Shown here: piece after piece, positions 11,842 to 22,671 of the stretch
Numbering within the stretch: position 1 is the stretch's first letter
Layout of the letters: the number at the start of each line of letters is the position of its first letter
NCBI RefSeq assembly: GCF_021869535.1
Contig: NW_026262734.1
Span: 80,662,339-80,726,338, forward strand
Direction of reading: 5' to 3'
Length of the DNA: 64,000 bases
Source of the DNA: Mytilus californianus
Lineage: Eukaryota; Mollusca; Bivalvia; Mytilida; Mytilidae
The notes under the pieces: generated by a model
The model's input: only the letters and a program-made list of their open reading frames with translations
Databases searched by the model: none
What the model was told of the DNA's origin: nothing
Program-made: the position numbers and the translations under genes

Positions 11842-12775
11842 CTGAAATAAAACGGATGATAAACACAATGTATCAACTGAACATGTTTTAGTCTCTATAC
11901 TTGAAAAATCAAAGTTTTTGGATCATTGCATATATATAATAATATATAAATATATCTTTTTATTTGGTAAGTATTGAACCTGTTTAAAAATCACTGTGGA
12001 ATTTCTACATAAAAAATACACCACTTTCATTCTCCTTTTGCATTGTACTACATACTTATTGCCTTATAAAAGTTTTATTATTTAACGAATATCCAATATA
12101 ATGTGTATAGAAATATTATATAATGTTTAATATATTTGACTTAATAACGTTATCTGTTAAACAGAATTAATCGACTTTGTGAAAAGGGAGGGGGGGGGGG
12201 GGGGGGCAAAATTGATAGCATAAATCTTGATCAACCAAAAAAAAAAACGCGAATTGTCTTGGTCGATTTCATTTGCATGACCATAATATTAATTATTTGG
12301 TCACATATATATATATATATATATATATGTCTTATTATTGCCAAGTTTTGGTCGCCCCCCCCCTTTTTTGAAAAAAAAAATACAAAAATGCTGAAATCAA
12401 TTTGCTTTAGCGTGCATCTTTAAGATGGGAAATTCGAATTCGTAATATTATTACACATTTGGGCATTTGTTATTGTAATATATTTATGTTTGTTTTTCTT
12501 TATGTCACCGTTTTCAATCCGGTCCCCTAATGCCCCTCTCAAGCTTTCATTCATTCTAGGTCTGTAAGAAAGTCGATTTATTTCTTTAAAATGACTGGAA
12601 AGTTTTAAAATGAGTTATAGAAGAACATAATCGGGGTATCTACTTAAGATAATCATGACTTTTAGTGTGTTTTCTATTAATTGAAGACTTAAGATACCGG
12701 AAAATATATGCACTCATGGACATGTGGACATGTGGAACAAATATATGTTGGACTCATTTCGGTGAATAAACCTAC
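11842..12775 (-). other. Intron of the chromodomain gene
   Basis: A 934-bp intron bounded by GTAGGT (reverse strand, 12775-12770) and TTTCAG (ending 11842). It contains a G run of about 19 (12188-12206), an (AT)n microsatellite at about 12306-12328 and AT-rich filler. Confidence 0.6.
12306..12328. repeat. (AT)n microsatellite
   Basis: About twelve perfect AT units. Confidence 0.9.
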
Positions 12776-12919
12776 CCTATCTATTTTCCTTGAAGAAATC
12801 AGTCTTTCCACTTCAAAATACCCATCTAAAAGGTTTCTTTCTGCAGGTCTATATCTTTTCTGGTATGGTATATAACTATATAACTTTGAAAAATCTAGCT
12901 TCACCTTTCGTGTCTGCAT
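12776..12919 (-). CDS. Chromodomain protein, exon 1
   Basis: Starts at the ATG at 12919 and encodes 48 residues, ending YFEVERLISSRKIDR directly at a GTAGGT donor. YFEVERLISSRK is the first beta strand of a chromodomain (compare the general pattern YxVExIL/Ixxxx), and the second half follows at the start of exon 2 with the codon boundary intact (AGG, then GAA). The split inside a recognisable domain and the matching phase are the main evidence for this gene model. The residues before the chromodomain are basic (TRKVKLDF, PYQKRYRPAER). A 'tataa' string lies immediately before the ATG, too close to serve as its TATA box. An upstream exon cannot be excluded. Confidence 0.65.
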
Positions 12920-13506
12920 TTATAAGGTTAAACTGGGCTGTTCCGGGATGGATTCGATTTTAAAAATACCGGCCTTGAAACTTCAATCGGCAATCTTCAG
13001 GTGATTCCGCTACTCTTGAAACTTATGAATATTTATGAGCAAAACCGTAGCTCATTTCTGGCTATGTTGGGCAGTTATAAAAAAGTATGAAGGGCCATAT
13101 GGGCTAAAAAAAAATTATTTTTACAATTTGTGTTCAATTGAGAGTGCGAGGACAGCTGTCAATTATTGAAATCTCTTGCCGATAGTTTATAAATGTGTAT
13201 CATATTGTTTTACATTGGTTACATAACGTGTCCCTGTGTTCCTGTATCTTTTAGAATTTAAATCTAAAGATTTCATTTCTGTTCATAAACTGTTGGTTTT
13301 GTTTCGGCTTTACCCTTAGTGTGGTTCGAGTGCAATTCATTCAAAAATACACTCTTGTGCACACAATAACATTGTTAACGTCGTGAAAAATGGGAGAAAA
13401 ACCCAAATCACTATGATAAATAATGTTTAAAGAATATCTAGAATTTCTACAAAACAAAACACATTATTTGCTGAACGATAATTTTTCTTGGCTTAATATA
13501 TTGTAG

Positions 13507-13581
13507 ACAAAATCGGTACAACGTACATTCAGTGGGGAAGGACCAACTGCACTGCAGATGACACCGAAACAGTATATTCAG
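13507..13581 (+). CDS. Gene copy A, exon 2
   Basis: A 75-nt exon bounded by acceptor ttgtag (ending 13506) and donor GTTTAT (13582). Both ends are phase 1, so it adds exactly 25 codons. Read with the split G of exon 1 it encodes DKIGTTYIQWGRTNC and then a short acidic segment ending TVYS. The 'TTYIQWGRTNC' block is the typical opening of the C-terminal domain of short-chain collagen C4-like proteins. The paralogue has the same exon at 26146-26220. Because the length is a multiple of three, skipping it would keep the reading frame. Confidence 0.8.
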
Positions 13582-13990
13582 GTTTATAAAATTAGATAAT
13601 TCATCCAATCCAGTAACGATTAAATTAATAGTAGTACAATCTCAAATTAAAAAGTAGTTTCACAAACTGAAATGAATTTTATACTTGTGATGCAAATGTC
13701 TTAAATTAAGTACAAGAGATAGCAAATGCTGTTAATAAATAACATGTAAAAACTAATTAAAATAACAGTGTCGAATTGTTTCGTTAAATATAAGTATCAA
13801 TACCTTTCTATTGATTCAAGCATTTGAGGAAATTAAAGACCGCGCGTGCAGAAGGACCATTGCAATAGACTACTTGTGTTTAATGATCATCTTAAAATAG
13901 ATTTTACCTTAGTTAAGAAAGTATAGCATTTCAAATATTTAGATAGAAAATAATTATATACATCTTCATATCTGCATTATTTTCCAATAG

Positions 13991-14484
13991 GATTTGTTGG
14001 AGGTTCATCTTACACTAATTCCGGATCAGCTGTCGACCATCTTTGTCTAATCAACGATCCACAATGGGGGATTTACGATTCAAAGGTTAACAATAATCCT
14101 TTCATCGGAGGCGCATTATTTCATGTGCATGATATTAATGTTCTTAATTCTCCGTTTGACCACGAAAAGTATGACCATCATAGAGTTGCTTGTTCAGTCT
14201 GCAGGAAGAGAAAGAAATCATCTACAATTTTCATACCGGCACGAAAAGATTGTTATGGCAACTGGGTCAAAGAATATGATGGATATTTATATGCTGGTCA
14301 TCCTGTTCATGCAGCAGCAACTGAATATATATGTCTAGACAAAACACCAGAAGCACTGGATAAATCACCTGACTGGACTGATAAAAAGCTGTTGTATCCC
14401 GTAAGGGTTAATTGTAACGGCGCAATACCGTGTCCACCGTTTGTAAACGGAAGAGAGGTTACATGTGTCGTTTGTTCTCGTTAA
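13991..14484 (+). CDS. Gene copy A, exon 3: cysteine-rich C-terminal domain
   Basis: Terminal exon after acceptor 'tttccaatag'. It encodes GFVGGSSYTNSGSAVDHLC, LINDPQWGIYD, then the repeated-cysteine core with ACSVC, FIPARKDCYGNWVKEYDGYL, TEYICLDKTPEALD, VNCNGAIPCPPF and the ending NGREVTCVVCSR. This pattern (CxxC after a His-rich loop, IPARxxC, YxGYLxAG, EYxCLD, PCPPxVNGREVTCVVC) is that of the domain found in sponge and mollusc 'short-chain collagen C4'-like proteins. Nine Cys here plus one in exon 2 give an even ten in the mature protein, which fits disulfide bonding in a secreted domain (inference). Role unknown; extracellular matrix or recognition functions are both possible. Stop TAA at 14482-14484. 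Confidence 0.85.
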
Positions 14485-14490
14485 AATAAA
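14485..14490 (+). terminator. Possible polyadenylation signal of copy A
   Basis: AATAAA directly after the stop codon. Copy B has no AATAAA at this position and uses more distal ones. A site this close to the stop would give a very short 3' UTR, so a later signal may also be used. Confidence 0.4.
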
Positions 14491-15165
14491 GCACACACAA
14501 TTGTTGAATTTTTTTTTGGTGTAAAACATTTGTAGAAAACGGTTTTCTTGACAGGCGAAACTATTAGATAATTTTTTATAATGCAAGTAATGATATTAAT
14601 GATAATTAAAAAAAAAAACAAGGCCCAATTGGAGCTTAACGATGATCACAATACTAACTTTATGTAAAAGGAAAGCCTAGCCTTTCCAGGTAACAAAAAT
14701 AATTATGTGCTATTCGCAAAAACACTTTCATGAAAAAATACTCTAGAAGAAAACAAAAGTGAGGGCTGCAGATTTCCAAATAATTAAATGAGGGATCTGT
14801 AAGTACTTTCTTTGTCCCCAAATCGAAATTTATACAGGTTCAACTTGCCGCTTTTTTTTCCTGTACCATAATCAAAAACCAGAATTCCTATTTTAATCTA
14901 AAATGAAAATATACTAAAGTTTACATATTACAAGCTTCATATATTGGCTCTCTATCAATTTAATCAATACATCTGTATGAAAAACTTTGCTGTAAAAATA
15001 TATGTGTCTAATATAGAATAAGATGGCACACTATTTATATTTGTTTGTCGCAACCCGAAACAGGAATTGGTAACAATGCTGTTTATTTCTCATTAGGTTA
15101 GTTTCACAACAACTTTTTTTTACTTATTAGTAAACTTTAGAGGTAAACCATTTACACAAGCATGT
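14490..15165. other. 3' flank of gene copy A
   Basis: Similar in part to the 3' flank of copy B (27258-27420). No gene seen. Confidence 0.4.
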
Positions 15166-15167
15166 TT

Positions 15168-15244
15168 AAACCCGCTACATTATTCATGGGCCTGTCCCAA
15201 ATCTGGTGCCTGTTATTTAGTGGTTGTCGTTGGTTGATGCTTGT
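15168..15244 (+). repeat. Dispersed repeat R1, 5' fragment
   Basis: Only the 5' landmark remains: 'gggcctgtcccaaatctgg' and 'agtggttgtcgttggttgatg'. Downstream R1 sequence is absent. Confidence 0.55.
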
Positions 15245-15339
15245 CCAATATCGTTTGGTACATGGGCTACATGTGTAGTCGGTATTCTATTTTGAGAGTA
15301 TTATTAAAGTTATTGAGTGTTCACGTTAAATACAAACTT

Positions 15340-15990
15340 TTTAAAAGTACTAAAACTATACAGATCATAAGATTGACTTACCAACACACAAAGACCATAG
15401 GCAACAAATGCATAACGACATACGGATCATATTCAATCTTTAAGTTGTATTATTTTGCAAAATTGATTTTTTATTCAATGTCTTTCAGAAAATTTTCAAT
15501 GTCTGGGATAATATCAGTCTTTACTAAGTGTTGACAGCCAACACAAGAAACTGGGTCAAAGTCATTTTTTTCGTATACATGTACGCTTCACACTTAACAG
15601 ACTTCATAACCATTGCCATTACCTGACACAAAATCTGCTCTAACAGAATTAAAAGATGCTGAAATAAACTCAAAAAGGTTTTCCTATACCACTGACGTGT
15701 TTTCGTGGTCTAAGATTTTTTTTTATATCTGAATAGTCGTCTGAAATGTAAATATATCGATTGTGTCTTACTCCCGACTTTCACTGAGTGTGTATTTGCA
15801 TGTCGGGTGACGTATAATTAGCAGAAGACGTTCACCTTCATCGCACCCCTGGCTTCGGTCCGTTTGAATCCTTTTCATCTTTGCATTGAATTGATGTTAC
15901 TGTTAGTCCTCTGTATATGTATTTGTGTTATCCTTGCCATTTTCCCTCACTAGGATTATTACTGCTGTTTTGATTCAATGATAGATTGGT
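15340..15990 (+). repeat. 3' part of tandem duplication block, unit A
   Basis: Non-coding sequence that aligns by eye with 27740-28600. Shared strings include 'aagattgact' with 'atgcataa', 'aattttcaatgtctgggata' and 'gactgagtgt/cactgagtgt'. This shows that the segment carrying the secreted-protein gene was duplicated together with more than 1 kb of its 3' flank. Confidence 0.6.
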
Positions 15991-16770
15991 GTTTGCTTTG
16001 CCCCGCATCAACGCAAAAAAAAGGCTATATCGCGGCAAACAAAAGAAAATTTTAAAAATCAGACATAAAACCTTTTAATATACTAAAATTTAAGCGGAAT
16101 AACATATTCAATAATAAACTTCACTAATAAGTAAGCATGATAAAAAAAAATAAGATCATTTTCAACTAATACAACAGCTTATATTTTGGAATATAATCAA
16201 AATAATTTCAAAAAATAAACAATTGATCGATCTGGAATATATTAAATAAATCAATTTACATTGAAATATTTTCTCCGAATATCGGAAAAGCCAATACATT
16301 AAATTAAGAAATGCTTGATTGTATACTTCCAATTGCAAGGTAGACATTGTGGTTTAACTTCATTTTTTTAAAAGAAACTCCGTGAGATAGTCTGACCGAT
16401 GCAACATCTAGAAATTACGCACTGATCTTTCCTGCATATCACATTATTTAAATGTTTGCCTACATTTGTTTTTATTTCATGTAATTTATATAGTTTTTTT
16501 TTACTCCACTCATACATTAAAACATATTTCTAATGTTAGCTCTAAAATCGGTTTAAAAAATTTCACATTAAGATATTGGGTGGTTTTGGGCATTTTTTTC
16601 CAGAGCTTCCTGATCTACAGCTGTGTTTCCGTGAATGCCAATATGACTGGGCACTCATAGAAAAAATAACTTCTTCATTTAGAATATTGAAACTTCTAAT
16701 TAGTATATATGTTTTGGTATTTTGGTAAAACTTGAAGACATGGAAATGAGTCAGACAATATAAGAAATTT
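15990..16770. other. Spacer between duplicated blocks, first part
   Basis: AT-rich, no gene or repeat that I can support. Confidence 0.4.
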
Positions 16771-16773
16771 TGA

Positions 16774-16974
16774 TTAATCCGAAGAAGCAATTAACAGCAA
16801 GGCCAAAATTGTTGCCCTATCTTCTTCGTAAAGGATGGATGCAAAAGGTGATAGGCGGAGAGTTGAAGCTCGGTCTTCAAAGACAGCAGCAAAAAGATAA
16901 TCGGTCCTTATTCTTCGATCCATCACGCAGTTGTAGGCAGGATTGTATGGAAATTCCCTTTGCCTGACTGCATA
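16774..16974 (-). CDS. Possible terminal exon of an unrecognised gene
   Basis: On the reverse strand a pyrimidine-rich acceptor (ttaaccttattcttcag) is followed by 66 open codons and a TAA at 16776-16774. The peptide contains AVRQREFPYNPAYNCVMDRR, then IRTDYLFAAVFEDRAST, SPFASILYEEDRATI and a Leu/Ala-rich end. Its composition is clearly protein-like and unlike the surrounding DNA. I do not recognise it, and no upstream exon is evident: the region upstream is a G/C homopolymer and a tandem duplication. It may be a retrotransposon or gene fragment. Confidence 0.35.
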   Translation of the reverse strand, partial: YAVRQREFPYNPAYNCVMDRRIRTDYLFAAVFEDRASTLRLSPFASILYEEDRATILALLLIASSD

Positions 16975-17001
16975 CTGAAGAATAAGGTTAAAACGTCTGT
17001 T

Positions 17002-17022
17002 GGGGGGGGGGGGGGGGGGGGG
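17002..17022 (+). repeat. G homopolymer of about 21
   Basis: Directly precedes the 0.4 kb tandem duplication. Like the longer run at 53631 it is followed by GTGAT. Confidence 0.9.
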
Positions 17023-17828
17023 TGATGGTTCGTCGGCATCTATAAACAGACTCTTAACTGGTGGGGTATTAAAGGCACCACAACAGACGATACGTGGCTA
17101 TTCACATTATCGAGAATTTAAATGTAAAATTTCCCTGTGGAGCCATACACGTATCTATTGAACCTTAATCCAGACATAAGACATTACTTTTAAAATTAAA
17201 TAAAATGTCGCCATTAGCAACCTCGTCAGTGTTCGAGATAACTTTTAAGATATTCAAAGCTTTCAGACATCTTGCTTTATAACATTTTGATATGAGGGAG
17301 AAAGATCAGTTTTTTGTAAAATATTAGAATATAGTTTAATTATAAGACAAGTTCTGGATCAAGATGCAACTTTTTTTTCTTCAAATATGCATCCCAACTA
17401 TTTTGATGTTGAAAATTTTGTGATGGTTCGTCGGCATCTATAAACAGACTCTTAACTGGTGGGGTTTTAAAGGCACCACAACAGACGACAACGTTGGTTA
17501 TTCACATTATCGAGAATTTAAATGTAAGATTTCCCTGTGGGGCCATACACGTATCTATTGAACCTTAATCCAGACATAAGACATTACTAATGATCTTTTA
17601 AAATAAAATAAAATGTCGCCATTAGCAACCTCGTCAGTGTTCGAGATAACTTTTAAGATATTCAAAGCTTTCAGACATCTTGCTTTATAACATTTTGATA
17701 TGAGGGAGAAAGATCAGTTTTTTTGTCAAATATTAGAATATAGTTTAATTATAAGACAAGTTCTGGATCAAGATGCAACTTTTTTTTCTTCAAATATGCA
17801 TCCCAACTATTTTGATGTCGAAAATTTA
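17022..17828 (+). repeat. Recent direct tandem duplication, two units of about 400 bp
   Basis: Units 17022-17419 and 17420-17828 both start 'gtgatggttcgtcggcatct' and end near 'tttgatgt(t/c)gaaaatt'. They differ at few positions, including a short 'aatgatc' insertion in unit 2, so the duplication is recent. Non-coding. The junction at 17419/17420 is seamless. Confidence 0.85.
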
Positions 17829-17924
17829 AAGCTATTTCAGGCATGGTTATAATTGCCGTTTTATATTACTCATAAGTTGGCCTCTGTAACATATTATAAA
17901 ATCAACTTTAAAACGATTGTTAAA

Positions 17925-18300
17925 AAGAGACGTAAGATACCAAAGGGACATTGAAACTCTTAAGCCAAAAATTAACTGACAACGCCATGGCAAAATAAAA
18001 AAAAAAAAGAGAAAAAAAAAAAAAAAAACAAAGACAAACACCATGACCATTAATTACACAAACACAACGTAGAAAACTAAAGACTGAGCAACACGAACCC
18101 TACCAAAACTTGAAAAGCCGAAAATAAACAGACAACGCCATTGCAAAAAAAGAAAAAAAAAGACAAACACCATTACCATTACACATATACAACGTAGAAA
18201 ACTAAAGACTGAGCAACACGAACCACACAAATAACCGGAGTTGATCTCAGGTACCCCGGAATGGTAAGCAAATTTTTCTCTACGTGTGGCACCCTTTAAT
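17925..18300 (+). repeat. Dispersed repeat R6, copy 1 with internal duplication
   Basis: Two adjacent related segments of about 140 bp each carry 'acaacgccat(g/t)gcaaaa', 'gacaaacaccat', 'acaacgtagaaaactaaag' and 'actgagcaacacgaacc'. They are followed by 'gttgatctcaggtacccc' and 'atggtaagca'. The same strings recur at 53662 (forward) and, reversed, at 59565-59760. Non-coding. R6 often sits beside G tracts in this window. Confidence 0.65.
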
Positions 18301-18430
18301 TTTAGAACTGAATATTGCAACAAATAATGTACTCCCTTGAGGGACACCATGACCTGACAAACAAAAATTAGAAATTGTAGAGTTTTCTCTAACTATACAA
18401 TATCTGTTAAAGAGGAAATTATATGTCATT

Positions 18431-18640
18431 TCAAACCCGTATCAAAGAGATCTTTTAAAATGTCACATTTCTATGTGGTCATAAGCGTTTTTAAGATCAA
18501 AGAATAACGACACCACATGTTCCTTATTCGCGAAGCAACTGCTATTGAATGACCTGAATCGAACAAGAAGATCAGGAGTACTGCGGTCCTGTCGAAATCC
18601 GCATTGGATGTTGGCGAGTATTCTATTCAATTCGAGGAAC
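18431..18640 (-). pseudogene. Reverse transcriptase fragment of a Jockey-like LINE
   Basis: Reverse-strand translation gives NIQCGFRQDRSTPDLLVRF, then NKEHVVSLFFDLKNAYD, an RT motif A with the catalytic Asp (FFDLxxAYD), followed by a TGA. GFRxxRSTxDxL and VVSxFFDLxxAYD are typical of RT domains 2a-A of Jockey/CR1-type non-LTR retrotransposons. Only this 70-codon piece remains. Confidence 0.75.
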
Positions 18641-18992
18641 CAACATGGCGATCATGACCTATCGTTCAGGCGTTTTACAGACACAACTGGTAATAGCAAT
18701 TAGTCAATATTAGAATGATCCATATGGTCTTTGTTTGGCTTTGAAATAAGTTTAACGGTTGCAAGCTTTCATATACTAGATAGTGTCACCAGAACCAAGA
18801 GGAGTTACATTGAACATAGCGTTATTGTATTGTGTGATAAATGAACAGCAACTGCCTGCAGATCTGTGGTGAGTTGAACCGTACTTTGAATGACATTGTC
18901 CTTTACAAAAATTGTGGATCTTCCTTCGAAAAAGTACTTTACACTTTGTATCCCTTTAAAAATATATTGTTACTTTCTTTCAAAGTGAGTTT

Positions 18993-19242
18993 GGAGCCTC
19001 GGTGGCCGAGTGGTCTAAGTAAAATTATTGTATCACTAGCCTGTCAACACTTATTATGTGAGTTCGAATCCTGCACGTGGTAGCTCCTCTCCAATATTAA
19101 TTGACTTGAAATGTCAGCTTTTTTACCTAAAGTCGGTGATTCTGCTAGGCACCCCGGTTTCCTCCGCCAATAAAAACTGACCGCAACGAAATAGCACAAG
19201 TGCTGATAGTGTCGTTTAACACCAATGAATGAATCAATCAAG
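18993..19242 (+). mobile_element. tRNA-derived SINE with target-site duplication
   Basis: The 5' head resembles a Leu/Ser-type tRNA, with A box TGGCCGAGTGG (19003-19013) and B box GAGTTCGAATCC (19060-19071), but it is too diverged to fold as a functional tRNA. The body contains 'caccccggtttcctccgcca' and 'ataaaaactgaccgc', a central region shared by many bivalve SINEs, and the tail is 'aatgaatgaatcaatca'. The flanks carry GTGAGTTT at 18985-18992 and 19243-19250, a perfect 8-bp target-site duplication. This defines the ends and implies a fairly recent insertion. Confidence 0.85.
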
Positions 19243-19434
19243 GTGAGTTTTCTGTAGACAATATACAAAAGGCTAAAAAGACTCAACTAAAAGAGTTAAT
19301 TAGAGGTTTCTTTCAAACCCTCGAAAAATCCATTGAATCATATTGGTCATGGATGATTAGGATGCCAGGTTGGATGTGACAAAGTTGACAACATCTTTAC
19401 CTTGATGGGTCTGTGAATGTGGATTTTCGGATCT

Positions 19435-19622
19435 GTTGAAGTCACATCAATTTATCATGCGTAAATTATTTAAATTAACGTTTAAAATAAACACTTGTAA
19501 CTTAAACATTGGTATGTCTACCGGATATACTGTCAAGTGTTTGTTTTTGAGTGTTTTGTTTTGTGTTATTCGATCTATTACCGCAGGTCAAAAGGTGTTG
19601 AAGTTGTTAACGTTCATCAATA
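19435..19622 (+). other. 5' flank of gene copy B, shared with copy A
   Basis: Aligns with 5718-5906 (for example 'atgcgtaaat(c/t)att' and 'tctaccggata', then 'aaaggtgt' shortly before the start codon). Conservation here suggests that the promoter was duplicated along with the gene. No single regulatory element is certain. Confidence 0.5.
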
Positions 19623-19950
19623 ATGTACGTTTCAATTTTAATTTTATTACTTTCGTGTTCGACTAACTGTCACGGGAATGACGGATTATTGCAGAATACA
19701 ACTATAACAAAGCCAATGATACCAGTGCCGTTACTAAACAATTTAAATGCGCCATTGGTAGCCCAATTAGATATTAATGCAATAAACATAGAACTGACAG
19801 CTTATATAGAACAGGAGATAGCAAATGGTGTTAAAACTGCGATGGAAGCATTAGCCGCTAGCATTGTCAACAAGAAAGTGGACGAGGCTGCTGCAAAATT
19901 AGGAGAAAGTATACAAGAGAAGTTTTTGCAGGCCAGTAGTGAAATTCAAG
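19623..19950 (+). CDS. Gene copy B, exon 1: signal peptide and stalk
   Basis: Paralogue of the exon at 5907. The signal peptide is MYVSILILLLSCSTNCHG, followed by NDGLLQN, three extra residues compared with copy A (TITK region), the conserved LNAPLVAQLD block and the helical stalk (IEQEIANGVKTAMEALA and on to residue 109). It ends CAAG before a GTTTGT donor at 19951, phase 1, as in copy A. The open frame continues some 50 nt into the intron and is not all coding. If exon 2 is used at the homologous position the protein is 285 residues. Stalk identity to copy A is high, with a bias to conservative changes, so the duplicate was probably under selection after copying (inference). Confidence 0.75.
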
Positions 19951-20103
19951 GTTTGTTGTTTATTGTCAAATCAATACTATACATAATGTATAATGCGTGA
20001 TGTGATATATATACACTAAAAAATTAACACAAAATAAACTCTTTTAACTATTTATGTAAGCCTTTACAAAACACATATTCACAAGCAATAAAAGACCAGT
20101 AAT

Positions 20104-20215
20104 ATAATTGATTGATTGCTGGTATTTAACGCCACTTTAAGCACTTTCGTCTTTATCGCGAGGGCCAGTTTGAGTCGATTGGGAAACCTCCGCGACCTTC
20201 GGTTTGAAAACAAGA
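20104..20215 (-). repeat. SINE-type tail fragment
   Basis: Reads in reverse as '...ggcgttaaataccagc' and then 'aatcaatcaatt', the same type of tail as the SINE at 18993, preceded by a GC-richer body. Head and A/B boxes are absent. It lies in intron 1 of copy B. Confidence 0.5.
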
Positions 20216-22440
20216 CAAGTAATAATATTGAGGCTTGTAATGTGAAAAATAATCAATACTTATTAATTATATGCTACTAGTATATACACCTTGTCCGATG
20301 TCATTTAAGGAATGGGATATTTATTTTCTGTAAATAAAACGCATTACAACGAACGCAGCAGTAAAAGAACTTTTGCCAGGACAAACAAGAAACAGAAAAA
20401 ACAAAACACTGTTGAAAGATATCGGCATTGATTTAAAATTTGAAACTTTTATTTAATTTTGATTGATTGATGAACGCAAATCGGGCCATGTTGCGGAAAA
20501 AACTGATTATCCAACATTAAGGATTAACCAGCACATTGCAGTTAAAGTTTGTTTATAACCTTGAACATAATTAAAGTTCATAGTTCAGAAAAAAATGTTG
20601 GTTGTGACATTTGGGGACGTAGAACCCTGTTGGAGACGGGGAGAGTGATTGCTTAGTTATTGTTTTCAAATTGATTTAAAAATACAAAAATCTCTTATGG
20701 TGGAATCTATTTATTTTATTTTTATATACATAACTATATTGATACAGAACGAATTATTTGAAACAAGAACGATTAGAACTTTGTAATAAAATACATTTTT
20801 CTTCTCTTGTCATATCTAAATTGCATTAATTCCACAATGTGTACGGTTTGCTGAAATAGTTTGATTTTAATGAACTAATTGTGATGAACGAATAATAGAC
20901 GTGTTAGGAAAGTCAATACTATTTTGACGCTGATGTTAAATATCAATACCACTACAGGCTATAGTGGGAACCATCTCAAAAAGCAGAGATAATCATTCAT
21001 TATAGTTACCTGTATGGGTTTGTTTGATAATGCTGAGATGATTTTTAAACAATAAAATAATAACAATTTATTCCACAATACACGGAAGAGGATCCAGCAA
21101 AACAACACGATCATTATTCTTGCATTGTGTCATAGTAGGGATCGATTAAGTTTAAGATCGTTGTTCCCCCGTTTCTTACTATTTTGTTCAACGACTACAA
21201 TCAAATCACATTCGAATCCGATTTTTTACTCTACATCAATCTTTGTTCAAAACGTTCGTTTATTTGAAATTTATTTAAAAAATAATTGTCATGTCGGGGC
21301 CTTTCTTAGCTTTTATATGCAAGATTACAACGTTTGGACATTATCAAGCATGTTAAATTTACGTTTCGGTGAAGGGTCGGAAGCTGTTTTTTCTTTTCTT
21401 GTTACCACGGCTTCCTCCACCAACAAAACAGAACACCACGATTAAATTGAGATATTTTGAAAAATGCGTTAAACTTTCATATGGAGAAGTTAATGTTAGT
21501 ATCTTTTGGTCAGAAGGTTATTTTGAAAATGGAATATTCATTTTCACCTCTTTCAAAACAAAGTCTGCTAAATTATATGTCCGGCATTTTTTTTTTCGAT
21601 TTGCTAATTTTGTTTTGCCTTAGATTCACTATACACTCCGCTTTGTAAATTGGACGGTATATAGTGATGGGTGAATTGGTCCATCCGTCCGTTCTTCCGT
21701 CCCTTTGTCCATTCATTGCATTTATACTCACAAAGTAGTAGACAATACAAATCACATAAGCTCATGGAAAGTGGTTTTCTTGAACATTAAAACGATGCGC
21801 AATAAGACAACCTTCTACTGTAGCCCCTGCTTCTTAAAAGTTTTATATAGAAATAGCACAGTATCCACTTGTGTTCACTTTTTATTTTATTTTTTATACA
21901 TAGATATAACGATGAGTTCAGATAAGTACTGATTTGTTTAAGCCACACATATATACCCGTCCCTGTACCCCTGGACACAAAATGCATGCTAACTATATTT
22001 TTCAACGGAAATAGGACATATCTACTGTGGAGAGACAAACTGAGTTATTTAACTGTTAAACATATTCTAATCATATCGCTTAATATATATATTTGGACTT
22101 GTGGCTGTAAAATCCGTCATTCCCATTCTTGACTCTTACATATATTTTCGACATTGAGAGATGAACGTTAATATAACTGTATTTCGTTTGCATTCTAATT
22201 ATACATCGTAGTTACACATCATAATGCATGGTTGTATATGTGACTACATGGCCCCATTAAGAAGTCATCTGTGACATCTTATTCGGTTGTTATGTCCGCT
22301 TTTACAGAATTTTGAAAAACAAAAGTGACCTAGTATTTACAGACCTGAATTGGGAATTAATCTGGTAATGTCATACATCCACCTGTTACCCATTCACCTA
22401 TAGGCATACTAAGGATAATAGTTTATATCTGAGGTATATA
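20216..22440. other. Intron 1 of copy B, no gene seen
   Basis: AT-rich. A small imperfect palindrome ('gattcactatacactcc' against 'tatatagtgatgggtgaatt') lies at about 21622-21675, next to CCGTCCGTT-type repeats, and may be the end of an inverted-repeat element. Confidence 0.4.
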
Positions 22441-22447
22441 CCATTGA

Positions 22448-22671
22448 CTAATTGATTAATAGGTGGTTACTTAACGTCCATCCGCAAATATTTCATGCAT
22501 GTTCGGGACAAGAACAAATTAACAATAAATTAAATAGATGGGTCCGGTAATAGAGATCGTCCGGCATGAAGTTCGGGGAAATTTGGACTGCCACTGGAAA
22601 ATGAGGGTATATTGTATTGCTTCAGAAATTTGGTCTTACATCAGGCCACCTCAAAGAGTTGTTGCAAGCAA
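22448..22671 (+). repeat. Dispersed repeat R2, copy 2, left part
   Basis: R2 sequence from 'taacgtccatccgcaaat' to 'aaagagttgttgcaagc', where it stops abruptly. The missing continuation ('ttcttaacgtacagag') starts at 24785, so R2 was split by the hAT-like insertion. Confidence 0.75.

Noticed and set aside
6230..13500. Collagen Gly-X-Y exons expected between exons 1 and 2 of copy A
   Set aside because: No run of glycine codons at every third position was found in the intron of either copy, so the name 'short-chain collagen' refers only to domain similarity.
19000..19082. A tRNA-Leu/Ser gene (A and B boxes present)
   Set aside because: The sequence between the boxes does not form a believable anticodon arm or acceptor stem, and a SINE body, tail and target-site duplication follow. 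It is the head of a SINE.
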